Of a DNA stretch of 64,000 nt, positions 35,656 to 45,960 are shown in pieces. Origin of the DNA: Bufo bufo (Eukaryota; Chordata; Amphibia; Anura; Bufonidae); NCBI RefSeq assembly GCF_905171765.1, contig NC_053391.1, positions 151,734,839 to 151,798,838 of the forward strand, given 5' to 3'. Made by a program: the position numbers and the translations under genes. The first letter of the stretch is position 1. Each line of letters starts with the position of its first letter. The notes below the pieces were generated by a model, which worked only from the letters and a program-made list of their open reading frames with translations, had not been told where the DNA came from and searched no databases.

Positions 35656-36080
35656 CATGGTTGGAGCAGTATGTGTGCACAAGCCTACACGTACTGACTG
35701 ATGGGTCTGCCCCCTTCAACTTCTGGGTCTCCAAATTTGCACATGGCCTGAGCTTGCCCTTTACGCCTTGGAGGTGCTGGCCTGCCCTGCAGCCAGTGTA
35801 TTGTCTGAAAGTGTGTTTAGCACGGCTGGAGGAGGTTATCACAGGTTATATTTCCCAATGTTTTGGGGTGTACCCTAATTTTAAAAAATAAAATATAATT
35901 TAAAATTAAAAACCATTGTAGTCTACCTCGTCCTCCTCCTCCTCCACCGCCGCTTCCACCTACACCGCCACATCCACTGCCTCCTCAACCTCCTACTCCA
36001 TATGGACCTCCTCCTCCTCCTAGATCAAGATTTTTTATTAATTTTTTTACATATTTTATGTTATTTTAAGTTGTTTCCCT
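35656..36080 (+). repeat. Second copy of the transposase C-terminal end in hAT B
   Basis: Positions 35656-36080 repeat 34600-35110: same coding words (LHVLTDGSAPFNFWVSK, then the LACPAASVLSE region in shifted frames), the same 3' phrase tttggggtgtaccctaatt, and the same pyrimidine-rich block of ccgccgcttccacctacacc. The second copy lacks the stretch encoding the final residues. Neither copy is open. Confidence 0.9.
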
Positions 36081-36311
36081 ATTCACATTTGTTTGCAGAA
36101 GACTTGCCATGCTCTTAACCACATTTTGCTGGCATTTGCAGCCCTCTAGCTTTTTCCATGACATTTTTAGAGCCATTTTAGTGCTCAAAAGTTCGGGTCC
36201 CCATTGATTTCAATGGGGTTCGGGGTCAAGTTCGGGTCCCGAACTCGAACTTTTTTGTGAAGTTCGGACGAACCCGTCGAACCCGAACATCCAGGTGTCC
36301 GCTCAACTCTA

Positions 36312-37130
36312 CCAATGACCATGTAATCTACCTTCAGCCACATACTTACTTGTTTATTTATGTACGCTGAATGCATAATTTTTGGGGCCTGTAGTACACT
36401 GGCCTGCTGGAAAATTGATATCCAATGACCTTGTAATCTTCCTCCAGCCACATACTTTTATGTACGCTGAATAAATAATAGTGGCGGCCTCGGAGGAATT
36501 CAACAACAGTGACGACCACGTGTTATCGAATTTCAACTATTATCTTTAGGGGTCTTTTCAAGAGGGGGGATTTCGTTAGCCATGTTTTTAATCCAATTTT
36601 ATATTTTTTGTTCTTTTAAACATATGTATTTGACCTGTATTTGTACTGGCCTGCAGTAAAATTGATATCCATTGACCTTGTAATATACCTCCGGCCACAT
36701 AATCACTTAATCTTTTCTGTTCGGTGAATGCCTAATGTTTGGGGCCTGTAGTCCAGTGGCCTACAGTAAAAAATGTATCCATTGACCGCATAATGTACCT
36801 CGAGCCACATAATCAGAATTTCTTTTGTCAGGTGAATGCCTAATTTTTAAGGCCCGTATTCCCATGGCCTAAAAAAAAAAATTCTAGTCTCCAACAGGGT
36901 ACATTTCAGAGAATGTCCCCTGATTAAGATACATATTTTTTGTTGGAATTTTTGTCATTGATCCCCCTCTGGTATGTCACTGTCCATGTTGTGGGACTAT
37001 TTGTGCACTTCTATTAAGTATTTGGTGGCTGCAAATATGAGCTGAAGGTTTTTCAGGTTCGCCTGCCATTAAAGTTAATGGGGCCTGCGGTTTGCGAACA
37101 TTTGATCGCGTTCGTGAACCATCCCGGACA
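36312..37130 (+). repeat. Remaining 3' tail of hAT C
   Basis: Resumes the 110-bp tail units (catgtaatctaccttcagcc). Near 36480-36600 it repeats the segment found at 23640-23770 (tttcaactattatctttagg then cttttcaagaggggg), showing a larger duplication in the tail. It ends in gcctgcggtttgcgaac and cgcgttcgtgaaccatc, the presumed 3' TIR. No gene. Confidence 0.7.
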
Positions 37131-37958
37131 CCTGATTGTAAATGCGACAGTGCGGATTCCTTTAGCGGACATACATACATACACAGACACACATATACAC
37201 TCAGCTTTATATATCAGATATATACTGTTCAACTTTATTTTGCATCCTGGTCTGCAGGTAGCCCTAATCTGAATTAAAGAGGTTGTCCAGGATCAAAGTA
37301 ATTTTTTAAAACGTTAATAATCACCTTTACATGCCGCAGTAAAGTCCTCCTGATGCTCTGTGTATTTTTTTTTTTCATCTCCATTGCTTCTACGAGTCCC
37401 TGATGCTGCTATCGATATTGTTTTCATATAAGCTCCTGCGCTATGTAATTTATGGCTGCACTGCTTTATGGGTCCCACAAGGCTGTGTGACTCTGCAGCT
37501 GGACCTCACTATACTTACTACTCCCCCTAATCGGTATTCCGATTCCTGCCACTCATAATTCTCATCAGTATTCCACCTCTAAAATTGCCTTTTTCTAAGC
37601 CTACAAGCTGAATCCCTGTCTGCTTCCATGTATCTGCTCCCATTGCATAAAGACAATAGTGGCAGGAGGCGATCGGACTGGCATTTAGGGACATGGCAGG
37701 CGTGGTTAGCATCCATACTGTAGCACATCCCATTCATTGTAAATGACCATGGGAGGCTTGCACTATGCTAAATAGCATAGTTTACTGCCTATAATACAAC
37801 CTCCTTCTACTCCAAATAACGCTCATATATTGCTTGTGACGTCATCGGCAGAGAGGGGCGTTTCTTAGTGAGGTGAGTTCCCTCCTTCAAATACTGCTTC
37901 TTTCTTCCCAGACTAACGCCCTCTGTGCCCGGTGATGTCACAGAGGGGCGTGGGGCAG
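37131..37958. other. Dispersed repeat pieces, no gene
   Basis: 37133-37225 matches the repeat at 13091-13165 (cctttagcggacatacatac). ttaaagaggttgtccagg at 37275 is a common MITE-like start, related to the terminus at 45490. The rest (37300-37958) shows nothing recognisable; short open frames there have no family features. Confidence 0.45.
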
Positions 37959-38256
37959 CCGCAGTGGATCGCGGACCCGTTCACTTTAATAGGTCCGCGA
38001 TCTGCCCGTTCCGCAAAAAAGATAGGACATGTTCTATCTTTTTGCAGAACGGAAGTATGGGACAAAACCCCACGGAAGCACTCCGTAGTGCTTCCGTAAG
38101 GTTCTGTTCCGTGCTTCTGTTCCGCACCATTCCACATCTCCAGATTTGCGGACCCATTCCGCATCCGGGAACGGCGGCCGTGTATTGCTGATCCGCAAAT
38201 GCGGCCCGCAATACGGCCACGGAGCACACACTGAGCACACACTGAATGAGGCCTAA
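37959..38256. mobile_element. MITE-like element rich in gcggacc/ggtccgc
   Basis: Contains gatcgcggacccgttcac and taataggtccgcgatc (an inner hairpin), gataggacatgttctatc (self-complementary), cggaagcactccgtagtgcttccg (hairpin), and ends tgaatgaggccta. The same phrases (aataggacatgtt, gcggccccattgaagtgaatg, gtgcatgaggcct) make up 42660-42992. A non-coding dispersed family whose class is unknown. Confidence 0.6.
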
Positions 38257-38660
38257 GTTTAACAGCTAGCTTTATGAATAGTGTAGTTATAGGCAGTTCT
38301 ATTCTCTTAATGCATCTTCACTTCATGATATTTTCCATATAGCATTGAGGAAGAGTAGTGTTGACCAAGATCTGTCGAATAATCTAACTGAATAATATCA
38401 ATCCTTAGAGACTAACATATCTTTTGATATTCAAGTTGCTATTTCCTTTTAAAAGATCATTATACTTTCAAGCTTTTCATGTTAGAGTGGGATGTGTTTA
38501 AAAAGGAGTCTTGGAGATAGGACTAATTAATTAAAACGGTGCTAGTTCTTCTTTAGCATCTTTCAGTACTGACAAAGGAAAGAAATCTTGTTCCCAGCAT
38601 GACAACTAAAGCACTTTGTGTACACTACAGAGCTCCTATTGAGATATTCAGCAGTCTGTA
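38257..38660. other. Low-repeat AT-rich sequence
   Basis: No second copy within the window, no array, no coding signature. One of the few stretches that could be original host sequence. Confidence 0.4.
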
Positions 38661-38668
38661 AAATGGAG

Positions 38669-39766
38669 TAGGGCTGCAATAAATGATTATTTTAGTAATC
38701 GAGTATTTTATTGATTGTTTTTACGATTAATCGAGTAATCTAATAAGAAAAAATTAATGAATAGACTTTTCCTTAATAAAAAAAACCCCTGCCATTAGTC
38801 CCCAACACCCTTCGTTCCCCACTGTGCGATCAGCCCAAGTGTATCAGTTCCCCTCAGTGCCATCAGCTCCACTATCTCCCAGTGCCATTAGGTCCGTTCC
38901 CCCAGTGCCATCAGCTCTCCCCCACCCCAGTTCCATTAGCTCTTCGTCACCCCAGTGCCATCAGCTCCACTCCACCAGTGCCATCAGCTCTCCCCCACAT
39001 CAGTGCCTTTAGCCCTCCCCACCCAGTGCCTTTAGCTCTCCCCACCGAGTGCCATCAGCTCTCCCCCAACCCAGTGCCATCAGCTCACCCCCACCCCAGT
39101 GCCATCAGCTCCACTCCCCCAGTGCCATCAGCTCCACTCCCCCAGTGCCATCAGCTCTCCCCCACCCCATAACCATAAGCTCTACTCCCTGAGTGCCATC
39201 ATCTCTCCCCCTTGTGTCATCATCTCTCCCCCCTTGTGCCATCATCTCTCCCCCAGTGCCATCATCTTTACTCCCCCAGTGCCATCATCTCTCCTCCCTT
39301 GTTCCATCATCTCTCCCGCCTTGTGACATCAGCTCTCCCCCATTGTGCCATCAGCTCTCCCCCATTGTGCAATCATCTGTCCCACCTTGTGCCATCAGTT
39401 TCCCACCTTGTGCCCTCAGCTCTTCCCATTGTGCCATCAGCTCTCCCCCCACTGTGCCATCAGCTCTCCCCCCATTGTGCCATCAGCTCTCTCCCCTTGT
39501 GCCATCAGCTCTCCCCCCTTGTTCCATAGTCTCTGCTGCCCTGCTCCTCCTGACACCCGGATTGCACAGCATCATTGGTTGCTATGATGCTGTGCACACG
39601 GGGTATTCCAAGAGCAGCAGGAGACCACGGAGTGGGAGTAATAGCAAGCGCTTCACTCCCATTCAGTGGTCACATGACACAAACAAATCTTTGATGCAAA
39701 AAATTTGCACCAAGGATGTTTTTGTGTCGAATTACTCAACTTAATCGAGTAATTGTTTCAGCCCTA
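38669..39766 (+). mobile_element. hAT-type MITE with internal minisatellite
   Basis: Ends tagggctgcaat and gtttcagcccta, with subterminal taatcgagta and cgagtaatt repeats, flanked by aaatggag (38661-38668) and caatggag (39767-39774), an 8-bp duplication with one mismatch. No transposase. Near the 3' side (39560-39595) lies gcacagcatcattggttgct followed by atgatgctgtgc, an inverted repeat also present in the fold-back at 53764-54302. Confidence 0.85.
38850..39535 (+). repeat. About 20-bp minisatellite (agtgccatcagctctcccc)
   Basis: About 34 units of agtgccatcagctc plus a C-rich spacer, changing gradually to ttgtgccatcagctctcccc in the 3' half. Proline/serine-rich frames across it are by-products. 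Confidence 0.95.
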
Positions 39767-39822
39767 CAATGGAGCAAACACTACTACATAGGTACAGTAT
39801 TCATGCAGTAGTCAAAGTTATT

Positions 39823-40110
39823 TGAAAAAAATGAAGAAAGAGGTCCAGCTTCCAAAAAAGATGACGTTCATTATTCCAATACACACAGAGACATTAAACA
39901 TCCAACACAGCAGACAGGTCTACGCGTTTCAGATACTCTAATACTGATCCTTACTCATGACAATTTTGTTGCTGACTGGCTACGATATTAAATAGCTGAA
40001 TTCCTGAGGGTCACAGGTGATTGCGATCAACAGGAATGAGCACACACAGTCACGCCCCCTGTTCAAGTGCCAAATGAAAATGAAGATAAAAAGTTGGATA
40101 CATCAAAATA
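39823..40110 (-). repeat. PLE1 terminal repeat, left copy
   Basis: Matches 43336-43636 in the same orientation: gaagaaagaggtccagcttc, gcagacaggtctacgcgttt, gctgactggctacgat and cacacacagtca. On the minus strand it contains gatc...gtatctgaaacgcgtaga, which resembles the 3' half of a hammerhead ribozyme, but the conserved CTGANGA box is degraded (catgagta). Confidence 0.9.
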
Positions 40111-40144
40111 AATGTTAAATCTAAAAATACATTATGAAAAGGAA

Positions 40145-42579
40145 TCAGTAGTGCAGGATTAGATCGTGTTTACGATTCAATCCTGTTGGGACACGGGAAC
40201 CCATGTGAAAAATCCAAAAGGACTCCCGATTGAGGAGTTTTTGCTTGTAATCCCCACCTCTGGTGGGAGGATTAACCCTCTCCAGAGCTTGAACCTGGAG
40301 ACCTGCGGTATTGCCCTGGTGTAAAACCGCAAAGGGAAGACTGGCTGCTGAAACGTTTCTCACTTTTGTATGTGGCATATCCGAGAGATGTTTACAAATT
40401 CTCACTTTTAAGCTATTTGTGGTGCAGCCAACATATTGAAGACTGCAAATGGAACAAGTGATGCAGTATACCACATAGCTAGTGTTGCAATTAACATATT
40501 GGTTTATGTTGAAGGTATTATGCGTAGCTGTAGAATAAATCGAAGAACCCATTTTTATGTAATTTCAACATGTACAAATGCGGTGGCCGCACTTGAACAT
40601 ACCCTTATGTCTTAACCAAGTACTTTTATCTTTGATGTTTTTGTCACTGTCAGAAAAAAGACTGGGACTGATCTTTTGCGCTATAGTAGGCGCACGGCAA
40701 GCAATGCATCTGACACCAGCAGAGCTGATGTCAGACCACTGCTCGTCACAATTGAGAACAGATAAAGGTTTTCTGACAATGCGACAAATTTGTGAAAATT
40801 CAGTACTATAATTTGTAATAAACAAAGGGAATTTTTTGCAGTTATGTTATGTTGTCTATTCTGGCATATTTTATGATTGGGTCGTGTGGTCTCCGGAAAA
40901 AACTATTTATCTCTAGAGTTTTTGGATGTGCTTGCCTTGGCAATATTCAGGGTCCATGGGGGATATTTACTTTCCATGAGTCTATTGGCTACAACCTCCA
41001 TTTTTAATGTGTCCTCTTTGGAACAATTCCGCTTGGCCCGAATAAATTTTCCTTTAGGAATATTATGGACCACATGCGGAGGATGACAGGATGTAGCAAT
41101 GAGAGTGGTATTACCAGCCGTATCCTTACGGAACGTGCTGGAAAAAACCTGTTGTGTGACATGATCACCCTCTGAAGACAGATCAAGGAAGGCAATGGTG
41201 GGAGTGCCATGTAAAATAGTAAACCTAAAATGACACTGATTATTATTGAGAAAGGTCCCAAAAGAGGGCACGGCCGCCGAATCACCCGACCATACAAACA
41301 GCAGGCCGTCGATATAACAGCCGTACCATCTCAGGGAGCCGCTCCAAGGATTATTCGCTGAAAATAATGAATGGCACTCCCACCACGCCATGTAGATGTT
41401 TGCCATAGAGGGCGAGAATTTTGCCCCCATGGAAACCCCTGTCAATTGCAAGAAATAGTGCTGGGCAAACATAAAAACATGGTTTTTAAGCAGAAACCAC
41501 ACGACCAGACATATATAATTCTGAAAAGCTGGGGAGAAATCAGCGTAAACGTTCAAAAACCAACTTAGGGAGACCATAGCTAGATCATGAGGAATCACCG
41601 AATCACAGAAATGTTGTTCCCATTTAAAATAAAAAAACGCCTGCAATACCGCCCGGGTATCCTGCAAATAGCCAGGTATGGAATGAACCAAAGGCTGCAG
41701 GATACTATCTACCCAGGCGGACAATCTTTCAGTGAAGGAGCCTATGCCTGCGACTATTGGCCTCATGGCTGGTGGAAAACCACCCTTATGAATTTTCGGT
41801 AAGGAGTGGAAAATTGGAACAATTGGATGTTGGGAAAACATACAATCCAGTTGTTTCTGATTAATGAAACCATTTTCCAAGCCATCGGACAACAGTTGCA
41901 GTAGTTCCTGTTGATACCAGGGGGGTAGGGTTGTGGTCGAGCTCAAGATAGGTATTACTATCCTCTAACATAGCGAGGTTTTGTTTTTTATAAATGTAAC
42001 TATCTAAGACCACCACAGCCCCACCTTTGTCCGCTTGTTTTATGACATCAATCAAAAGCATCAGCTCCTTTAAGGAAATATTCTCCCGATGAGACAGATT
42101 ATCGCATTTATGAATATTATCACATGAGAAAGTTTCTTCACTCAAAGCAACTAAGTCCCTCTCAACAAGTTCCTGAAAGCGATCCAATGCAAAGGAACGT
42201 GACTGCCCCGGATAGAAATCATGATTAAAGGTGACAAAATAGTGTGCAAAATCGTCACTGTCTCTTTCATTCTGAAGAGGACGACACTGTTGCATGTGAG
42301 AGAGATTAGCAAGTTCTTCAAAAGAAAAAGCTGAAATGCTAGAAGCACTGACTTTTTTTCGGGCAATGTGGATATGCCTGCATTCTCAATATTATCAGTT
42401 TCTGCTTGGGCAAAATGTTTTTTCAAAGTAAGGTAGCGGGCCAGTCTGTTAACATCTATGATGTTATGATATAGATTAAAGTGACAGGTAGGAGAGAAAG
42501 AGAGACCTCTGGACAGAATATCAATCTGTGATTGACTCGGGGATCGTGAAAAAATAATCACAACTTGTGAATTACTCAC
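40145..42579 (-). pseudogene. PLE1 polyprotein: Penelope RT plus GIY-YIG endonuclease
   Basis: Pieces in order from 42579: SQSQIDILSRGLSFSPTCHF and LARYLTLKKHF (the block before RT), then QADKGGAVVVLD (42070-42000), then RT from 41946: IFHSLPKIHKGGFPPAMRPIVAG, ADFSPAFQNY, TGVSMGAKFSPSMANIYMAWWE, then GCYIDGLLFVW, in which the usual YIDD reads YIDG, and FLDLSSEGD. Downstream are the Cys-rich linker GMFKCGHRICTC (about 40565) and the GIY-YIG domain VVYCITCSICSLQYVGCTTNSLKVRICKH (40450-40350), ending ILHY at 40145. Three frames are used, so at least four frameshifts or stops. Inactive even apart from the YIDG change. Confidence 0.9.
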
Positions 42580-42659
42580 GGCTTCTTTGTGTGCGACGGA
42601 TAGCGGTTGTTTCTTGGCATGCTTGTGCCTGGCTCTGCGTTTTTTGGCCTCTTTTTGAT

Positions 42660-42992
42660 AGAAGCATCTTTTTCACAAAAAACACACCATTTTTTGTGGC
42701 CCGCAAACCGCGGATTCGCAAAAAACGGAGGCCGCCCGTGTTGCCTTCCGCAATTTGCAGAATGGAACAGGCGCCGGCAATATAAATGCCTCTTCTTGTC
42801 CACAAAGCGCAGACAAGAATAGGACATGTTATATTTTTTTAACGGGGCCGCAGAACGGAGCCACGGATGCAAACAGCACACGGAGTGCTGTCCGCATCTT
42901 TTGCGGCCCCATTGAAGTGAATGGGTCCGCATCTGAGCCGCCAAAATGGCGGCTCGGATGCGGACCCAAACAACGGTCGTGTGCATGAGGCC
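42660..42992. mobile_element. MITE inserted in the N-terminal part of PLE1
   Basis: Begins near aaaacacaccattttttgtg, contains agacaagaataggacatgtt, cacggagtgctgtccgcatc, gcggccccattgaagtgaat and ggcggctcggatgcggaccc, and ends gtgtgcatgaggcct. Same family as 37959-38256. On either side the PLE1 N-terminal coding region can be followed (basic linker before, KDSQDTLELKIQMVSLEKLL at 43065-42990 after). Exact duplication not resolved. Confidence 0.7.
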
Positions 42993-43335
42993 TAACTAGC
43001 AGTTTTTCCAGGGAGACCATCTGGATTTTGAGCTCCAAAGTATCCTGAGAATCCTTATCTTTGTTGTTAAAAATTGCATCCATTTTTTGGAGACGTTCAT
43101 TACAATCATCGATGACACGAAGAGATGCGTGATTTATGTTCAGCTATGTGATGCAAACCGTGGACAAAAAACTGATGAATGTAGTAGTGTGGGAATAATC
43201 AACTTGGAACGAAAATCAGGGAGCAGCAAGCCAGTTTCCAAGCGGTGAAAGCACAAAATAGAGAAGTCCAGGGCTGCGCTCACCTGATGTAACTTGTGAT
43301 GGAAGCACGGAATGCGCTTGGAAAAGGCACAATAC

Positions 43336-43636
43336 AAGAAACTTGAAAAAATGAAGAAAGAGGTCCAGCTTCCAAAAAAGATGACGTTCATTATTCCAAT
43401 ACACACAGAGACATTAAAAATCCAACAGAGCAGACAGGTCTACGCGTTTCGGATACTCTAATACTGATCCTTACTCATGACAGTTTTGTTGCTGACTGGC
43501 TACGATCTTAAATAGCGGAATTCCTGAGGGTCACAGGTGATTGCGATCAACAGGAATGAGCACACACAGTCAAGCCCCCTGTTCAAGTGCCAAATGAAAA
43601 TGAAGATAAAACGTTGGATACATCAAAGATAAATGT
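43336..43636 (-). repeat. PLE1 terminal repeat, right copy
   Basis: Second direct copy of the terminal repeat. Between it and the coding part, 43136-43335 holds further 5' sequence without a frame. On the minus strand ggatcagtattagagtatccgaaacgcgta forms a GGAT/ATCC stem followed by GAAAC, hammerhead-like, better kept than in the left copy but still lacking a clean CTGANGA. Confidence 0.9.
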
Positions 43637-43815
43637 AGTAGTCAAAGTTATATCTTGGCAAAGTGTAATGTGAAAACTCATGTCATAAGTTGTCAGGAAC
43701 TGTTGGCCCAGGGCTGTACAGCAGGAGAAGTGTAACCATATAAGCAAACTGAAATTAACAATATAGATGAAAAGGTAATGTATTATATGGTCTTATGTGT
43801 TCAGTTATATTAGAT

Positions 43816-44048
43816 GGGCAGCACGGTGGCTCAGTGGTTATCACTGGTGCCTTGCAGCGCTGGGGTCCTAGGTTCAAATCCGACCAAGGACAACATCTGC
43901 ATGGAGTTTGCGTGGGTTTTCTCCGGTTTCCTCCCACACTCCAAAGACATACTGATAGGGACCTGAGACTGTAAGCCGAATTGGGGACAGTTGAATGATA
44001 ATGTCTGTAAAGCGCTGTGCTATATAAGTGCATAAAATAAATAAAAGT
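43816..44048 (+). mobile_element. tRNA-derived SINE with an L2-like tail
   Basis: The head gggcagcacggtggctcagtgg contains a good A box (tggctcagtgg), followed 40 bp later by a B box (ggttcaaatcc), the internal Pol III promoter. The body has tttcctcccacactccaaag, and the tail has gtaaagcgctgtgctatata then an aaataaataaaa end, as in L2-tailed SINEs. It would be mobilised by a LINE RT in trans. Confidence 0.88.
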
Positions 44049-44620
44049 AAATTAGCCCAGGACCACTATTTACAGAGGATTTATCTATCTATATGTAGAT
44101 TACTTAGTAATTATGCCTAGTTTAACCCTTTCCTGACCTTGTTTATCCTTTTCTCCTAACCTTCTTGGGAGCCATTACTTTTTTTTATGCAGGACAAGTT
44201 GTAGATTCTAATAACACCATTTACTATTGCATACAATGTAGGGAGAGTCTGGAAACAAAATTCCAAATGGGGTAAAATTAGAAAAAAAAAAGTAATTCCG
44301 CCACATTTTTACGTGTTTTGTTTTTATGGTATTCCTTATATGGTAAAACTGACCTGTGTCATTTGGGGGAGGTGGAATGACATTTTGATTATTTTCCAAA
44401 TTTCGCTGCTCACTCACTCCGTATGGCATAAGAATTTTTATATTTTAATAGTATGGGCGTTTTCAGATGTGTCGAAGCCCATGATTTTTTATATTTTTTT
44501 AATTTTATTTTATGGAAAGGGGGGGTAGAATTTTTTATGTTTTTTTTTTACTTTTTTTTTTTTACTTTTTTAAATGTGTTACCCTAGGACTTGCAATCAT
44601 TAGATTGAAATTTGTATTCT
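44049..44620. mobile_element. Dispersed repeat of the ccccttaacgacc type, diverged
   Basis: Starts near aaccctttcctgacc and contains attccgccacatttttacgt, gttttgtttttatgg and tatggtaaaactgacctgtg, phrases of a repeat common in frogs and fish. Related in plan to 46981-48395. The class of this family is not known to me. No gene. Confidence 0.5.
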
Positions 44621-45489
44621 GAAATTAATTTCTATCCATTACAGAATAAATAATTCAGTGTATTCCAATTGCAGCACTACAGAGGCAGAAAGAATACTGA
44701 GATCACCACCATTCTAGTTGTTAATGGAATGCTTAGAGGTTTTGTGCCCTCTATACTGTTCGTTGACCTGCTGGAACATGTGGTGCACTCTTAAAGAAAA
44801 GAAAAAACTAACAAAAAACAAAGCAAAATTCTCTTGAATTGCTGCATTGTTCAGTAATCTAAATGTGCATTTGCAGCAGTTCCAGATTGCTAATCCCCGA
44901 GCAAACCCTGTGTCTATCCCTCCCCCACTCCCCCCATCTGCTTTTAAATTTTTACATTGCAGTTTTTGCACACACGCACAAAATATTTGCCTGCAAGCGT
45001 CCTGCACCCGATGAGCGACAATCAGTAAAGGAGTAAATTTAAGGTAGTGTAGAAAGGACTACTTCTTTTTTTACTAAACACCTGTTGAATCATACTGTAC
45101 ACACCCCAATAAAAATAAAAATGTATTGTTCATCCCAAAGAATGTATTCAGTTTAAGAAGCATAACCCATTACTGCCTTTGATACTGATAAGGCCAGCAA
45201 TGTAGAAGAGGATGCCATATTCCTCTTTTCCTCTTCCTCATCATCAATTGATGAGGAACCCTCAAGAAGGTGTCCCCAGACAACAGCTGGGGCAGGCCCC
45301 TAGACTGATTTCATATGGACTCCTCTCCCATGAGGATAATTAGCTTCACATTCATAAGTTTGTCACAGCCCAAACTGACTTTTCAAGTATTTTTCTCTGA
45401 GGGTTTTATAAATTAAAAGGTGACCCAATCTAATTTACATGTCCAGCAAGTTATTTCCAAAAACTCCACATCAACATTTGTGCAACCCC
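44621..45489. other. Low-repeat sequence, possible host DNA
   Basis: No array, TIR or transposase signature. A 97-residue minus-strand frame at 44714-45007 has no recognisable domain. Sequence of this character continues after the MITE at 45957. Confidence 0.4.
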
Positions 45490-45493
45490 TTAA

Positions 45494-45956
45494 AGGGGTT
45501 GTCCGGGTTCAGAGTTGAACCGGACACATACCCTTATTTTCACCCAGGCAGCCCCCTGAGGCTAGCATCGGAGCATCTCATGCTCCGATGTGCTCCCTTG
45601 CCCTGCGCTAAATTGTGCAGGCAAGGGTTCTTTCGTTTTCAATTACACACTGCCGGGTGGAAACTAACATCACCGGCTCTGATGGGCGGGCTTTAGCGCT
45701 TCCCTAGCCCCTTTACTGGCTAGGGCAGCGCTAAATCCCGCCCATCAGTGCCGGTGACATCACCGGGCTTCCTGGCAGCCCCATGGAGAGCCCCGGTACA
45801 TCACCGGATCTCCAAAAGATGCCTTTGCCCTGCGCAATTTAGCGCAGGGCAAAGGAGAGCATCGGAGCATGAACTGCTCCGATGCTCCTGTCAGGGGGGC
45901 TGCCGGGGTTAAAATGGAGGTATGTCCGGGTTCAGCTCTGAACCAGGACAACCGCT
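45494..45956. mobile_element. TTAA-flanked fold-back MITE
   Basis: Inverted ends aggggttgtccgggttcag and ctgaaccaggacaaccgct, flanked on both sides by TTAA (45490-45493 and 45957-45960), as for piggyBac or Kolobok-type elements. Inner parts are also inverted copies (gcatcggagcatctcatgct and agcatcggagcatgaactgc; tgccctgcgctaaattg and caatttagcgcagggca). 463 bp, non-coding. Confidence 0.85.
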
Positions 45957-45960
45957 TTAA

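Larger units (their letters stand above)
30052..36311 (+). mobile_element. hAT element B (BED-finger type), plus strand
   Basis: Left end aagggttgagcgaac (first base changed from t), right end gtccgctcaactcta, flanked by exact 8-bp duplications ccaatgac (30044-30051 and 36312-36319). The 6,260-bp element is a relative of A in the opposite orientation. It has promoter, a leader array of about 102 bp, a broken transposase, a region of about 110-bp repeats (35120-35390), an antisense 18S rRNA piece, and a second copy of the transposase C-terminal end with its 3' flank. Confidence 0.97.
15132..37130 (+). mobile_element. hAT element C, interrupted by four later insertions
   Basis: An old BED-finger hAT. 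The 5' end near 15132 reads cagtacagatgg then cttgcggttcgcacggc; the 3' end near 37100-37130 reads gcggtttgcgaac then cgttcgtgaacc. The ends are similar as inverted repeats but boundaries and target duplication are not resolved. Removing the insertions (16719-17355, 19183-22724, 23890-29877, 30052-36311, each with one target copy) leaves roughly 5.5 kb: promoter-like leader, 171-bp array, transposase, and a tail made of about 110-bp repeats. A TATA-like ctcataaataa lies near 15330, and tgtagggagaggatgctg at 15382 is the leader phrase also seen in hAT B. Confidence 0.75.
39823..43636 (-). mobile_element. Penelope-like element 1 (PLE1), minus strand
   Basis: Bounded by direct terminal repeats of about 290 bp and flanked by an exact 15-bp duplication agtagtcaaagttat (39808-39822 and 43637-43651). 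It encodes, on the minus strand, an N-terminal coiled region, a Penelope-type RT and a GIY-YIG domain, all interrupted by lesions. A MITE sits inside the N-terminal part (42660-42992). PLEs are retroelements whose RT is related to telomerase and whose endonuclease is GIY-YIG. Confidence 0.93.

Noticed and set aside
38824..39744. Proline/serine-rich frames up to 183 codons
   Set aside because: Translation of the 20-bp agtgccatcagctc minisatellite inside a MITE.
39900..39980. Hammerhead ribozyme in the PLE1 terminal repeats
   Set aside because: Stem II and GAAAC are visible, but the CTGANGA box is degraded and stem I does not pair well; mentioned only as a remnant.
43816..43890. Functional tRNA gene
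   Set aside because: A and B boxes are present, but the tRNA body is not foldable as a complete tRNA and it leads into a SINE body and L2-like tail.
44714..45007. 97-codon minus-strand frame, possible host exon
   Set aside because: No domain, no splice signals that I can defend, and ordinary length for chance.
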